64,000 nucleotides of DNA from AWTP1-13 sp963832445. GTDB lineage: Bacteria; Pseudomonadota; Alphaproteobacteria; Rhizobiales; Hyphomicrobiaceae. The translations under genes were made by a program, and so were the position numbers. Under the pieces are notes generated by a model. That model saw nothing but the letters and a program-made list of their open reading frames with translations, searched no databases and was not told the DNA's origin. Where the stretch lies: positions 264,840-328,839 of the forward strand of contig CAWHUM010000015.1 of NCBI GenBank assembly GCA_963832445.1, read 5' to 3'. Below, piece after piece: positions 26,975 to 36,052 of the stretch; within the stretch, counting starts at the first letter, position 1; each line of letters opens with the position of its first letter.

Positions 26975-27097
26975 ATGCGCGCCAAACCCACCGTTCTGGA
27001 CGATGCCCTCGTCGCGCTGTTCATGAGCGCGGTAGTCCTCGGACACATGATGTATTTCATGGCCGAAGGCTTGCCCTCGTTCCTGTGGCGCATCTGA
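26975..27097 (+). CDS. 40-residue predicted membrane peptide at the end of the haem operon
   Basis: MRAKPTVLDDALVALFMSAV followed by VLGHMMYFMAEGLPSFLWRI and TGA at 27095. An excellent ribosome site, AGGAG, sits 7 bases before the ATG, and one hydrophobic helix covers most of the sequence. The His and three Met residues in the helix (LGHMMYFM) could contact haem or metal. It is 155 bases after tonB on the same strand. I do not recognise a family; too short for most gene callers. Confidence 0.5.
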   Translation: MRAKPTVLDDALVALFMSAVVLGHMMYFMAEGLPSFLWRI

Positions 27098-27104
27098 ACG
27101 CTCG

Positions 27105-27520
27105 ACGGTGTCGTGGGCTGCAATTGGTGCCGTAGCAACTGGACACTCGGTGCTGGCTGCTCTTGGGATCGAGGTGCCGGCTGCCTCTGACTGTCTTGCC
27201 GTCGATGGCATGTGCCGTGCGCGGTCGTTGCCCAGAGCGAACCTGCCGAGCGTAGTTGCCAGGGCGTCGGCATCAAGCGACTTGAAAACATCGTGATACG
27301 TCGCGTGCCAAGGCGCCTTGTCGTCATCGATCCCGAGCAGGCGCAGCGCCTTCGGCTTCAAGCGACGGCCCCAGCGGAAGATCGTCTCAGATCGTTGGCG
27401 CCGCCCAGCATCGCCCCGATCGAGATGCCGAGCAGCGACTGCAGCTTGTACTGCTGGCCTGCAAACCGCGCCTGTGCGGCACCTCGCCGAGCGCGCCTCA
27501 CAATGTCCTCATCATGGATA
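27105..27520 (-). mobile_element. decayed ISAs1-family transposase (N-terminal half)
   Basis: On the minus strand, in shifting frames: QARFAGQQYKLQSLLGISIG and IFRWGRRLKPKALRLLGIDD, then PWHATYHDVFKSLDADALA and LGRFALGNDR, then HAIDGKTVRGSRHLDPK. This is the N-terminal region and first catalytic aspartate (IDGKTVRGS) of ISAs1/H-repeat transposases. Several frame breaks and no C-terminal catalytic region, so a dead remnant. It marks the junction between the iron locus and the exopolysaccharide island. Confidence 0.7.
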
Positions 27521-27973
27521 GAATCCGATTTGCCGCCCTTGTCAGCCCGGCAACAATGCCCTTAAGCCTCTGTAGATTGCATCTCGGCGCACGTGAAGCT
27601 GCTTCTTGAATTTGGGCGTGTCGGTGAGCCTCAACTTCAGGGCCCCCGCGACAGCTGCACGTGATTCTCAAGAAAGAGGCACTCTTGGAAATCGCCGCTG
27701 GCCCTTTTGTTTGAAACAATCCACCGGAAGCTCATTGTTCGCTCTACGTTCCCAAGATCGGGACTCGATACATAGTTCACGCAAGGTGCAGAAGCGACGG
27801 CCAGCTGATACATCGGCTGGAGCAGAACTGTGAGGGCCTTCGCCACACGCCAGTCATCGGGGCGCAACACAAAGTAACCAGAGTGCGCTGCCCAGATGGC
27901 TTGAGTTCTTGCTTTTTGTGCAAAGCAAGAGTTAAGGAGACCTGAATTAGTACGTTGGTGTGCGGGAAGTTCT
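27521..27973. other. gene-free stretch upstream of exoY
   Basis: About 450 bases with no gene I can defend. A minus-strand open stretch (text such as AHSGYFVLRPDDWRVAKALT) is protein-like but unrecognised. The AT-richer end (27900-27970) probably carries the exoY promoter. Confidence 0.4.
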
Positions 27974-28735
27974 ATGTGTGCGTACATTCTGAAGACGGAT
28001 CTTGCCGACGACGACGTTAGTGGCCTTCCACGATCGGCCAGCGAGATAGCGAGCTTCTTCTCCCGCAACAGGGCGGCAGGGCAGGACTCGAGGCGGAAGT
28101 TTCGACGAAAACAGGCCGGGCCGCTTGGTGGCGTACCCAAGCGGATTTTTGACATTTTGGGAGCTTCGATCGCGCTTGTCCTGTTGGCACCGATCATGAT
28201 TCTTGTGGCGGGACTGATCCGCCTGTTGCTCGGGAAGCCGATCCTTTTCGCGCAGGAACGCGTGGGCTTCGATGGCAAGAGCTTCATCTGCTACAAGTTT
28301 CGCACGATGGTGCGGGATGGCGATGAAGTGTTGGACCGGCACCTGCTGGCCAATCCCGCGGCAGCCGAGGAATGGCATCAGACCCGCAAGCTCAAGAACG
28401 ATCCGCGGGTGACCTGCTTGGGCAATGTCCTGCGCAAGTCCAGCATGGACGAGCTGCCGCAGCTGTTCAACGTGCTGCGCGGCGACATGAGCTTGGTCGG
28501 GCCGCGTCCGGTACTACCCGACGAGATCGCCCGTTATGGCCATCATGCCGGCGCCTACCTCAAGGCGCGGCCAGGTCTAACTGGGATGTGGCAGGCCACG
28601 GGGCGCAGCAGCGTGGGCTATAGGGGCCGCGTCGCGCGCGACTGCTACTATGCGCGCCGCTGGTCGCTGGGGCTTGACCTCTTGCTGCTGCTCAAGACCA
28701 TCCCGGCGGTCATTGACTTCGACAACACTGCTTGA
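27974..28735 (+). CDS. exoY: exopolysaccharide initiating sugar transferase (ExoY family)
   Basis: 253 residues. The bacterial sugar transferase domain transfers a hexose-1-phosphate (often galactose) to undecaprenyl phosphate to start the repeat unit. Seen: membrane segment at residues 55-80 (KRIFDILGASIALVLLAPIM), then ERVGFDGKSFICYKFRTMV, LRKSSMDELPQLFNVLRGDM, SLVGPRPVLPDE and ARPGLTGMWQATGRS. No N-terminal multi-span region, so ExoY rather than WbaP type. First intact gene of the polysaccharide island. Confidence 0.93.
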   Translation: MCAYILKTDLADDDVSGLPRSASEIASFFSRNRAAGQDSRRKFRRKQAGPLGGVPKRIFDILGASIALVLLAPIMILVAGLIRLLLGKPILFAQERVGFDGKSFICYKFRTMVRDGDEVLDRHLLANPAAAEEWHQTRKLKNDPRVTCLGNVLRKSSMDELPQLFNVLRGDMSLVGPRPVLPDEIARYGHHAGAYLKARPGLTGMWQATGRSSVGYRGRVARDCYYARRWSLGLDLLLLLKTIPAVIDFDNTA

Positions 28736-29346
28736 GATTGGGGCTCAAGACGCCCGCGTTAGCGGCAAATGAAGGCGTTTCTCACGGGAGCGCACGCACG
28801 CCAAGGCCCCGCCGGCCAGGAAGCAGATCTGCAGCGTGACCAGCAGACCCGCGCAGCCGCCGGGCGATCAACGCTTTGGCCTGCGCATGCAGCACGGCTT
28901 GAGTTCGGCCAGCCGCTCTCCTTGTCAGCCGCCCAAATCGCCATCTGGTGCCGCGCTTGTCCTTACCGCAAAAGCTGGCCCTCTTCGATGTCGTTGGCCG
29001 CCTCCGCTGGGCCACAAGGAGCATAATATCGCTCCGCTCAGTGCATGCTCGATCCGCCCGATAAGTGTAGTCAGTACGCGCACAACACAGCAACGCCGTC
29101 ATCATCATGGCTCGGAATGGCGGCTGGCCGAGGCTTGATGTGGGGCTGCCCCTAATGCCTCTCATCCGCGCCAGGGGGCTCTGTGGGTGGGTCGAGCCCT
29201 TCTGCGCCATTGGGCGGGCATGTCTGAGGCTATTCGTCGAGCTGTTTGCGCAGAAGTCTTTTGTGTAAGGGATTCAGGTCCAGGTGTGGCTGGGAGATCA
29301 CCACAGGTGGGGACCAATTCGGTATGAACGCCAAAGTTTGTTGTGT
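28736..29346. other. gene-free stretch between exoY and the barrel protein
   Basis: No supported gene in 600 bases. On the minus strand near 28760-28860 the text CAGLLVTLQICFLAGGALAC resembles a membrane segment of a lost gene's C-terminus, without a start or continuing frame. The last 100 bases are AT-richer and may hold the promoter of the barrel gene. Confidence 0.4.
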
Positions 29347-30318
29347 ATGGGGCTGTTCATGCGTTGCGTGTCAAAATTATTTGTGCTTGCGGGTTCGGTG
29401 TCTTTTCTCGCAGCTGCCCCCGCCCTGGCGCAAGAAGGATCAGCCCCTGGGCAGGTTTGGCCTGGTATGTATGTTGGCGCCAACATTGGTGGCGCCTGGG
29501 GTGAGTTCAACTCAGGCCACAAGGCGACGGCGGATTCTTCTACGCTTCCCGGAGCGCAGGCAGACCTCGCGAAACTCGGTGCGGGAACACCTCGGCGAGC
29601 GCTTTCGGGTGCGCGACCATTCAGCTGGACAGGCTGGTACGTGGGCGTGCACGCAGGTGGTGCATGGGGCGATTTGGATGTTACGTCCTTGATTCTCAAT
29701 GATGGGGGCGTGCCTGCTCATACGCAGCCGCTATTGGACGCTGTCAACGCCATAAACAATGTGAGCGTCGGCGCCAAGGGGGGCGTTCTTGGAGCGCAGG
29801 CTGGTTTTAATGTTCAGTCGGGCAGTTTTGTCCTCGGAGGAGTGCTGGATTTTGGGTCGATGTCACTGCGGGGGTCGCGTGACCTTGTGCGGCTGAACCC
29901 CATAGCTGGCGTCACGTCGATCGCGGTGCGCGACGAGGTGGAGACGAACTGGCTATTGACGATCCGCCCCCGTGTAGGCGTCGTTCACGATCGCATGTTG
30001 CTATACGCGACCGGTGGGCTAGCGGTCACCGAACTGAAGTACGCGCACGCCTATACTGCCATTACCGCCACTACGAGTACTGAGCAAGCTTCGGTCACGG
30101 AAGTTCGGGCGGGATGGACTCTGGGCGGAGGGGTCGAATTCGCAATAGATGGGCACTGGACGATGAACGCCGAGTATCTGTTCGCCGATTTTGGCAGTGT
30201 TGATACACCACGCGCCAGAGTTCAGAACTCCGCGGCAGGACCTTTAAATACTGTCTTCGACCACAATGTCGAATTGAGCACCCAGATTTTGCGGGCAGGG
30301 ATCAACTATAGGTTCTGA
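29347..30318 (+). CDS. outer-membrane beta-barrel protein (Omp25/31-like)
   Basis: 323 residues. Signal peptide to about residue 29 (FLAAAPALAQ). An eight-stranded barrel follows, ending in the typical AGINYRF. The first strand is present twice: GMYVGANIGGAWGEF at residues 40-54 and GWYVGVHAGGAWGDL at residues 96-110. Other strands: ETNWLLTIRPRVGVV, MLLYATGGLAVTEL, TLGGGVEFAIDGHWTMNAEY. ATG 29347 or 29359 both fit. The nearest genes downstream are the exosortase substrate and exosortase, so it may belong to the same surface system. Confidence 0.8.
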   Translation: MGLFMRCVSKLFVLAGSVSFLAAAPALAQEGSAPGQVWPGMYVGANIGGAWGEFNSGHKATADSSTLPGAQADLAKLGAGTPRRALSGARPFSWTGWYVGVHAGGAWGDLDVTSLILNDGGVPAHTQPLLDAVNAINNVSVGAKGGVLGAQAGFNVQSGSFVLGGVLDFGSMSLRGSRDLVRLNPIAGVTSIAVRDEVETNWLLTIRPRVGVVHDRMLLYATGGLAVTELKYAHAYTAITATTSTEQASVTEVRAGWTLGGGVEFAIDGHWTMNAEYLFADFGSVDTPRARVQNSAAGPLNTVFDHNVELSTQILRAGINYRF

Positions 30319-30412
30319 CCAAGCTCCTAATCGGATCCAAGAGTGGGGGCGCTTTGCCACGAGGCAAGATTGATGGAGACTTGTAGAGCTCTAGTAAAAC
30401 AGGGAGTGGGTC

Positions 30413-30631
30413 ATGCAATGGAAAGTTAGCGACGTAGTGATTGCTCTTACGGTCCCTGCCCTGCTTTGGGCGAGCGGAGCGAACGCCGCCTGTGATCCCG
30501 GAACTGGGTGGGGCTGTGGCGGTGGCGGCGGCGCAATCGCAAATCCTGAGATCAATGGTCCTGCCGGCATAGCAGCGTTAGCTCTGGTCGCTGCCGTTGT
30601 CGCCCTGCTTCGCAGCAGGTCCAAGGGATAG
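30413..30631 (+). CDS. VPEID-CTERM-like exosortase substrate
   Basis: 72 residues. N-terminal signal peptide (VVIALTVPALLWASGANA), a short Gly-rich mature region with two cysteines (ACDPGTGWGC), the motif NPEIN at residues 44-48, a hydrophobic helix (GPAGIAALALVAAVVALL) and a basic end RSRSKG. This tripartite C-terminus is a PEP-CTERM-class sorting signal of the VPEID type, with Asn in place of Val and of Asp. AGGGAG precedes the ATG by 6 bases. It is 41 bases before the exosortase, its evident processing enzyme. Cleavage at the motif would leave a mature peptide of roughly 20 residues. Confidence 0.8.
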   Translation: MQWKVSDVVIALTVPALLWASGANAACDPGTGWGCGGGGGAIANPEINGPAGIAALALVAAVVALLRSRSKG

Positions 30632-30672
30632 TCTGGTGCACGCGCGGCCAGCGTTGCACCTCTAGCCTGCAG

Positions 30673-32343
30673 ATGATCGGCGATAAAAGTCCGGGACTTG
30701 TGGGTTCAGGCGAGGGAGCCCACAGGCACCCAGAGGACGTTGTAGATTTGCGAGCGGCATCGAAACGCTGCGTCGCGTGGCTGGCTATATGTCTAATTGA
30801 AATTTGGATTGTATCCTACCTCTTCTACTTCCCGACTGATTTGCACGAGTGGTCCAATCCTGTTTCCTATGCAAAGAAGTTGGTTCATGTAGTGGTCCTT
30901 GCCACGGTGGTATTTGCCATTGTGGCATGGCCGAAGCGTTTCGTTATTCTCAATGACTGGGTCCGGTCGGGTGCAAGCCACAACTGGCTTCCGGCACTCC
31001 TGGCCAATTTCTCCATCTTCACCCTGCTGGTCGGCGCTACCATCGCCTTCACCGGCCATGTGGCAACCACTCAGGAGCCCCCCTGGGCTTGGTTTTGGGT
31101 GTACTGCGGCCTGCTGCTGGCCAACGCTGTTTCGCTTGCGCTGTTGGCAGCATCACCCGCCTTTTGGGCGAGGCTCCTCCGTTTGCTCCCCATCGAGGCC
31201 GCACTGGCTTTGAGTGGCGCGATATTCGTGCTTCTTGCAGGCGAGCTGTCACGGCAGAGCTGGCGCACCCTATCGTCTGCCACTCTTGCGGTCGCAGCGT
31301 GGCTGCTGTCCCTTTACGAGCCGGGCGTGACCGTTGACGCCTCGCGGCAGGTCTTGGGCGCGGGCGGGTTCCGAGTACTCATTCTTCCGGAATGCTCCGG
31401 CTACGAGGGCATTGGTCTGGTGATCGCCTTCATGTCCCTCTATTTTTGGGTTTTTCGCAGCGAACTGCGCTTCCCCAACGCACTCTTGCTCCTGCCAGTC
31501 GGTATTGCGGCGATTTGGCTGCTCAATGCAGCGCGAATAGCGGCTTTGGTGAGCATCGGCGCCCACCTGTCGCCGTCCGTGGCCGCCGACGGGTTCCACT
31601 CGCAGGCCGGTTGGATAGCCTTCCTTCTCGTCACAGTGGGCCTGATGGCGATCTCGCACCGAAGCAGCTATTTCCGCGTGCAGCCGCAGTTGCAACGAGC
31701 TACTCCTCCTGCGTCGAAGGTCCGATTGGTCTATGCCCTGTTGCTGCCTTTCATCGCGCTCATGGCGACCACCATTATTGCTTCCGCTTTCGCTCCCCAC
31801 GAGCAGTGGCTCTATGGCTTGAAGGTTGTGGTCGTCGGCGCCGTCTTGTGGCGGTTCCGAGATGTCTATCTAGGTTTCGCCGCGAATTTCTCGCCCCTCT
31901 CCACCACGGTTGGGTTGGCCATCGGCGTAATATGGGTTGCCACCGACCCCGGGGCCGGACAGGAGGTCCGGCTGCAAACTTGGCTCTACGCCTTGCCCTC
32001 CGCGGCAGCCGCTGCATGGCTCGCTGTGCGGGCCTTTGGCGCAATTGTCATAGTTCCTTTGGCCGAGGAACTCGCCTTCCGCGGCTATCTGCATCACGCA
32101 CTGGCCTCCTGGCATTTCGAGACGGCTGCGCCGGGACGGTTCCCATGGTTGGCGCTCCTTGCGTCATCGGTGCTCTTTGGCGTCCTGCACCAGCGCTGGC
32201 TTGCTGGCACCCTCGCTGGTGCAGCCTACGCGATACTCATGTATCGCACGGGCAAAATCTCCGATCCGATCGCAGCACATATGGGTTCGAACGCCGTGAT
32301 CGTTGTTTGCGCCATCGCTGCCGGTCAATGGTCGCTCCTTTAG
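30673..32343 (+). CDS. xrtE: exosortase E/CPBP protease fusion (VPEID-CTERM system)
   Basis: 556 residues, polytopic. The N-terminal exosortase domain has the catalytic set Cys241 in LPECSGYEG, Arg288 in NAARIAAL and His309 in FHSQAGW. The C-terminal domain is a CPBP (CAAX/Abi-type) intramembrane metalloprotease with Glu465-Glu466 and Arg470 in AEELAFRGYL, His506 in GVLHQRW and His536 in AHMGSN. This two-domain arrangement defines the exosortase E/protease family. The exosortase half should cut and sort the 72-residue protein upstream; the role of the protease half is not known. No frame break, and GC content lower than in the first 27 kb. Confidence 0.9.
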   Translation: MIGDKSPGLVGSGEGAHRHPEDVVDLRAASKRCVAWLAICLIEIWIVSYLFYFPTDLHEWSNPVSYAKKLVHVVVLATVVFAIVAWPKRFVILNDWVRSGASHNWLPALLANFSIFTLLVGATIAFTGHVATTQEPPWAWFWVYCGLLLANAVSLALLAASPAFWARLLRLLPIEAALALSGAIFVLLAGELSRQSWRTLSSATLAVAAWLLSLYEPGVTVDASRQVLGAGGFRVLILPECSGYEGIGLVIAFMSLYFWVFRSELRFPNALLLLPVGIAAIWLLNAARIAALVSIGAHLSPSVAADGFHSQAGWIAFLLVTVGLMAISHRSSYFRVQPQLQRATPPASKVRLVYALLLPFIALMATTIIASAFAPHEQWLYGLKVVVVGAVLWRFRDVYLGFAANFSPLSTTVGLAIGVIWVATDPGAGQEVRLQTWLYALPSAAAAAWLAVRAFGAIVIVPLAEELAFRGYLHHALASWHFETAAPGRFPWLALLASSVLFGVLHQRWLAGTLAGAAYAILMYRTGKISDPIAAHMGSNAVIVVCAIAAGQWSLL

Positions 32344-33005
32344 AGTACGCGGTGCCGGCGCTGGCAGCGCAATCACGCGGGCGTTGGCACCCGGCCCCGG
32401 CCAGTGCCTCCAAGCACTTGAGCAAACGGCCCTGGCGAGGTACCCCCGGCAATAAGAAAAAACCGTCAGAGAGGGAAGAGTGAGGGGCGACCCGGGTGTT
32501 CACCTCAATGATAAGGAGGATACCCGCTGGTGCCGCCATCGGCTAGAATGTTACCAGTGCAAGTGTGTGGACCAACAGCATGCAGGTCAGGCAGGCACTG
32601 TTCCTGGTGGGCGACTGCGAAACGCGGCTGGGGTCTATTGCTGCTACGACCCCCACGCCTCTACCCGAAATCGCTCCTGGCATTCTCGACGTTCTCCTCG
32701 AGCAGGCGGCGCGCCATGGCTTCACCAATCGGGCCGGCGTGGCTCGCGGCCTCCATTGCGAAGCACAGGCGCAGGTGCAGGCCTTCTGCGCGCATATGCA
32801 GGACGAGCTAGGAGAAATCGGGCCCACCGCGCCTTTGGTCATGCCAATGGCAAGCTCAATCCGGGCATGACTTTGCCCGCCATGCACGAATGCAAGGTCG
32901 ATCGGCGCGCCGGGCTTCGCAGCTTGCGTTTTTCCGGCGGCGATCTCAACGCGCCCACCGACGCGGTCTTGGTGCAGGCTGGTGGCGGGAGCCTCACGGC
33001 CTCGA
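32344..33005. other. mostly non-coding stretch after xrtE
   Basis: Apart from the nucleotidyltransferase remnant at 32580-32730 nothing is recognisable. The stretch 32440-32520 is purine-rich (AAGAAAAAACC). Confidence 0.4.
32580..32730 (+). pseudogene. fragment of a sugar-phosphate nucleotidyltransferase
   Basis: MQVRQALFLVGDCETRLGSI then AATTPTPLPEIAPG and LDVLLEQAARHGFTN resembles the first 50 residues of a HddC/RmlA-like nucleotidyltransferase, whose signature GGxGTRLG is here changed to GDCETRLG and whose lysine in TPKP is changed to threonine. The rest of the enzyme is missing; what follows to 33005 is unrecognised. Its loss of key residues marks it as dead. Confidence 0.5.
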
Positions 33006-34169
33006 ATGCGCATGGCTGATGCCCTCAACGTAGCTGTGCGGCATTGGATGTTCAAAGGAGCCCTGCCGTTTTGGGCCGAGCACGGCGTCGATCGCGCGTT
33101 CGGTGGATATGTGGAGCAGTTGCGTCTCGACGGCTCCGACGCAGCTGTCGATTTCAAGCGGGTGCGCGTGATCTGCCGGCAGATGTACGTCTTCTCGCAC
33201 GCCACGCTGTTGGGGCACAGCGACGGCGCGGATCTCGCTCGAGCATGGGTACGACTACTTGATCGCCAAAGCCTGGCAAGGCCCAGATCGGGGCTGGGCT
33301 CGCCTATTGGATCGCCAAGGGAAGGTGAGGGACCCGACCGCCGATCTGTACGATCATGCGTTCGTCTTGTTTGCGCTTGGATGGTATTTCCGTTTGACCA
33401 AGGATCCCGAGGTTCTGGGCTGGGCGCTGCGCACGCTCGACTTCATCGATACGCACATGCGCCATCCCGACGGACACGGCTACCTCACCGAGGTTCCTGC
33501 CTCCGGTTATCGCAAGCAGAACCCGCACATGCATCTCTTGGAGGCTGCGCTCGTTAACCTCGAGGTAAGCGGCGATGCGCGGTTCCTCGCCCTCGCAAAC
33601 GAAATGGTGACGCTGTTCTGCGACCATTTCTACGATGGCGCAACACAGACGCTGGGTGAATATTTCGACGAAGGGTGGCGGCGCGCGACCGGGCAGATGC
33701 CGGTCGTGCGATCGAGCCTGGCCATCACTTCGAGTGGGCGTGGCTCCTTGCGGGATACCAGAAGATCGTGGGACGGGACATGCGCGAATTCGTGCGCGGC
33801 CTCGTCGCCTTTGCGGAGGCAAACGGGGTAGATCGGCAAAGCCGCGCCACCTTCAATTTGGTCCGCGACGATGGCCTTGTCCTCGATGGACGATCACGCA
33901 CCTGGCCCAACGCCGAGCGCATTCAGGCCGGCGTGGGGCTGTTCGAGCTGGAGGGTCGCGATCCACGAACCGTCTTCGAGCAAAGCGGCCGGCTGCTTCT
34001 CAATCGGTACTTAGCGCACGCGCCGCGTGGCACTTGGATTGATGAATTCGAAGCCGATGGGACGCCACACGCAGATACGATCCCAGCGTCGACACTCTAC
34101 CATTTGTTCCTAGCATTCGCGGAAATGCTCCGGGTCGAGCATGAAGTGGCGCGGGCATTTCGGAATTGA
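33006..34169 (+). CDS. AGE-family epimerase/isomerase, mannose-6-phosphate isomerase-like (frameshifted)
   Basis: About 388 residues of an (alpha/alpha)6-barrel: LPFWAEHGVDRAFGGYVEQL, FKRVRVICRQMYVFSHA, DLYDHAFVLFALGWYFRL, NPHMHLLEAALVNLE, IEPGHHFEWAWLLAGYQ and TWPNAERIQAG. The His in PHMHLLEA and EPGHHFEW are the catalytic region of N-acylglucosamine 2-epimerase and aldose isomerases. Frames change near 33245 and 33715. Paired with the dead nucleotidyltransferase just upstream, it may have supplied a mannose- or fructose-derived precursor for the polysaccharide. Confidence 0.82.
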
Positions 34170-34224
34170 CACGCTGATCGACGAGCGGCAAATGGTTCTG
34201 GTAGCACCGTTCAACCGGCGACAA

Positions 34225-34350
34225 GCAGAGCGCCGAGGCCGCCCACATCGTCACCAGCCTGCCGGCCGCCGAAGCCGGGGCTCACCGGCTGTTGCAGCTG
34301 TCGCACGGCCATTGGCGCACCTTGGCATCATGCAGGCCAGATTCTTTGAA
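34225..34350 (+). mobile_element. C-terminal scrap of a DDE transposase
   Basis: Text AHIVTSLPAAEAGAHRLLQL then SHGHWR resembles the end of ISAs1/IS4-type transposases (normally ...SLPA...LL...RGHWGIEN). It stops being transposase-like after HWR. Too short to name a family with certainty. Confidence 0.4.
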
Positions 34351-34910
34351 TGGCCGTGGCATGGATCGACCCCTACTTGGTTCGTAGGCTAAGAGTTGAA
34401 GTGGAGTCGATTCGAAGTAGACTGCAATCGCTACTGGCTCACCCTCTTGCTCGTTTGATGTTTTTGTTCATCATTTCGATCGGTGATGGTGCCCGATGTG
34501 ATCGCGAAATACCCGCCACCCAGAGATCCGGCCTAGGATGCTTCTCTCAAGATGCGGGAGGCAAGGAGCTGCCCGACTTGAGGAGATGCAGCCGATGTTC
34601 TCTTGAAACAGGATCCACGAATCGTGCCCTTGAGCAATCGGGTGTGGTGGAGTTCTCACCTGATGACGCAGCTTGGAGAGGTTCGTTTGCCGAGACTTTG
34701 CAGGCGTCCGGGCTGTTGCCGGTGCCCGGTTTCAGCGGGTCGCAAACTCCAGCTTGGCGACAAGCGAACCCCCGTTGGGCAGCTTGTCAATGAGGTCGCC
34801 GCGCGCCCGCTGCACGCGTTTCGCGCCATCGTGCTCGCCTGACGGAGCGGTCGCGACGGCGGCGGCGGCGAGTAGTTGAGGGCGCGGCAACCCCGAGCAA
34901 CTGGACCATC
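34351..34910. other. gene-free stretch
   Basis: About 560 bases with no supported gene. Both strands have only short, unrecognised reading frames. The stretch 34400-34500 is AT-richer than its surroundings. Confidence 0.4.
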
Positions 34911-36029
34911 ATGCTAATGAGGCGAAAGTGGTGCATTAATGGCCAATTCCTCGCCCAGCCCCTCACGGGCGTGCAGCGGTACGCACGCGAGATCGTGCGC
35001 GCACTCGATCAGTGCGTCGCAGACGGACATCCACGCGCCCATGGGCTGAGCATCGAGCTGATCGTGCCCCGGCAATGTCCAAGCCCGCCCGCATTGCGCG
35101 CCATTCGCGTCCGCACTGCAGGCGCCGCAGGGGGCCACATCTGGGAGCAGGGTACGCTCGCGCAGCAGGCGCGGAGTGGCCTGCTCAGCCTCTGCAATAG
35201 CGGCCCGTTGCTGCTGCGCAAGCATATTGTCTGCATTCACGATGTGAACACGCGGTTATGTCCGAGCAGCTACTCGCTGCCCTTCCGCTCGCTATACCGG
35301 GTGCTGCTGCCTGGGCTCGGAAGGACCGCGGCCAGGATCGCGACGGTTTCGCACTACTCCGCCGACCAACTCGTCCGCTACGGTATCAGCACAAGTGACA
35401 AGATCATGTTGGCGCCAGATGGTCACGAGCACGTGCTCGCCTGGGCACCGGCCCACTCCGCCATCACTAGGGCTGTCGCGGGTCCCGCCACCATCGTCCT
35501 CATTGGTAGTCCCGCTCCGCACAAGAACGTCGGGCTTATCGTTGGAATGGCCGAGGAGCTTGCGACGGTCGGCCTGCGCGTGGCCGTGGCCGGAATGAGC
35601 GACAACCGCGTTTTCAACGCCAGTCGGCTGCCGGCCTATGCTCCGAATATCTCCTGGCTCGGCAGGCTGTCCGATGCCGAGCTTGCTGCTCTGCTACAAG
35701 ATTCGCTGTGTTTGGCCTTCCCCTCACTTGCCGAAGGGTTCGGCTTGCCGGCGCTTGAGGCCATGACCCTGCAATGTCCTGTTGTGGTGTCCAATAGGGC
35801 CAGCCTGCCCGAGATCTGCGCCGATGCTGCGCTCTACGCCTCGCCCTTCGATAGCAAAGCCTGGCTCGCCTGCTTTCTACGACTGCGCCACGATCCGAAC
35901 CTGCGCCAACAAATGATAGCACGGGGGCGAGCGAGGGTCGCGATATACAGCTGGCGCAGATCCGCGGAGACATACCTGGAGGCAATGGCCGAGATCGACG
36001 CGACGAGTTCAAAGTCCGCCGAAGCGTGA
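34911..36029 (+). CDS. glycosyltransferase, GT4 family
   Basis: 372 residues, GT-B fold. Acceptor half begins KWCINGQFLAQPLTGVQRYA; donor half has TIVLIGSPAPHKN, ISWLGRLSDAELAALLQDS and the family signature FPSLAEGFGLPALEAM with the E-x7-E pair, then CPVVVSNRASLPEI. The motif TGVQRYA at the N-terminus is common in mannosyl- and rhamnosyltransferases of exopolysaccharide clusters. Sugar specificity unknown. Confidence 0.9.
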   Translation: MLMRRKWCINGQFLAQPLTGVQRYAREIVRALDQCVADGHPRAHGLSIELIVPRQCPSPPALRAIRVRTAGAAGGHIWEQGTLAQQARSGLLSLCNSGPLLLRKHIVCIHDVNTRLCPSSYSLPFRSLYRVLLPGLGRTAARIATVSHYSADQLVRYGISTSDKIMLAPDGHEHVLAWAPAHSAITRAVAGPATIVLIGSPAPHKNVGLIVGMAEELATVGLRVAVAGMSDNRVFNASRLPAYAPNISWLGRLSDAELAALLQDSLCLAFPSLAEGFGLPALEAMTLQCPVVVSNRASLPEICADAALYASPFDSKAWLACFLRLRHDPNLRQQMIARGRARVAIYSWRRSAETYLEAMAEIDATSSKSAEA

Positions 36030-36052
36030 CACGCCTTGTCGCTTGGGCTGGA

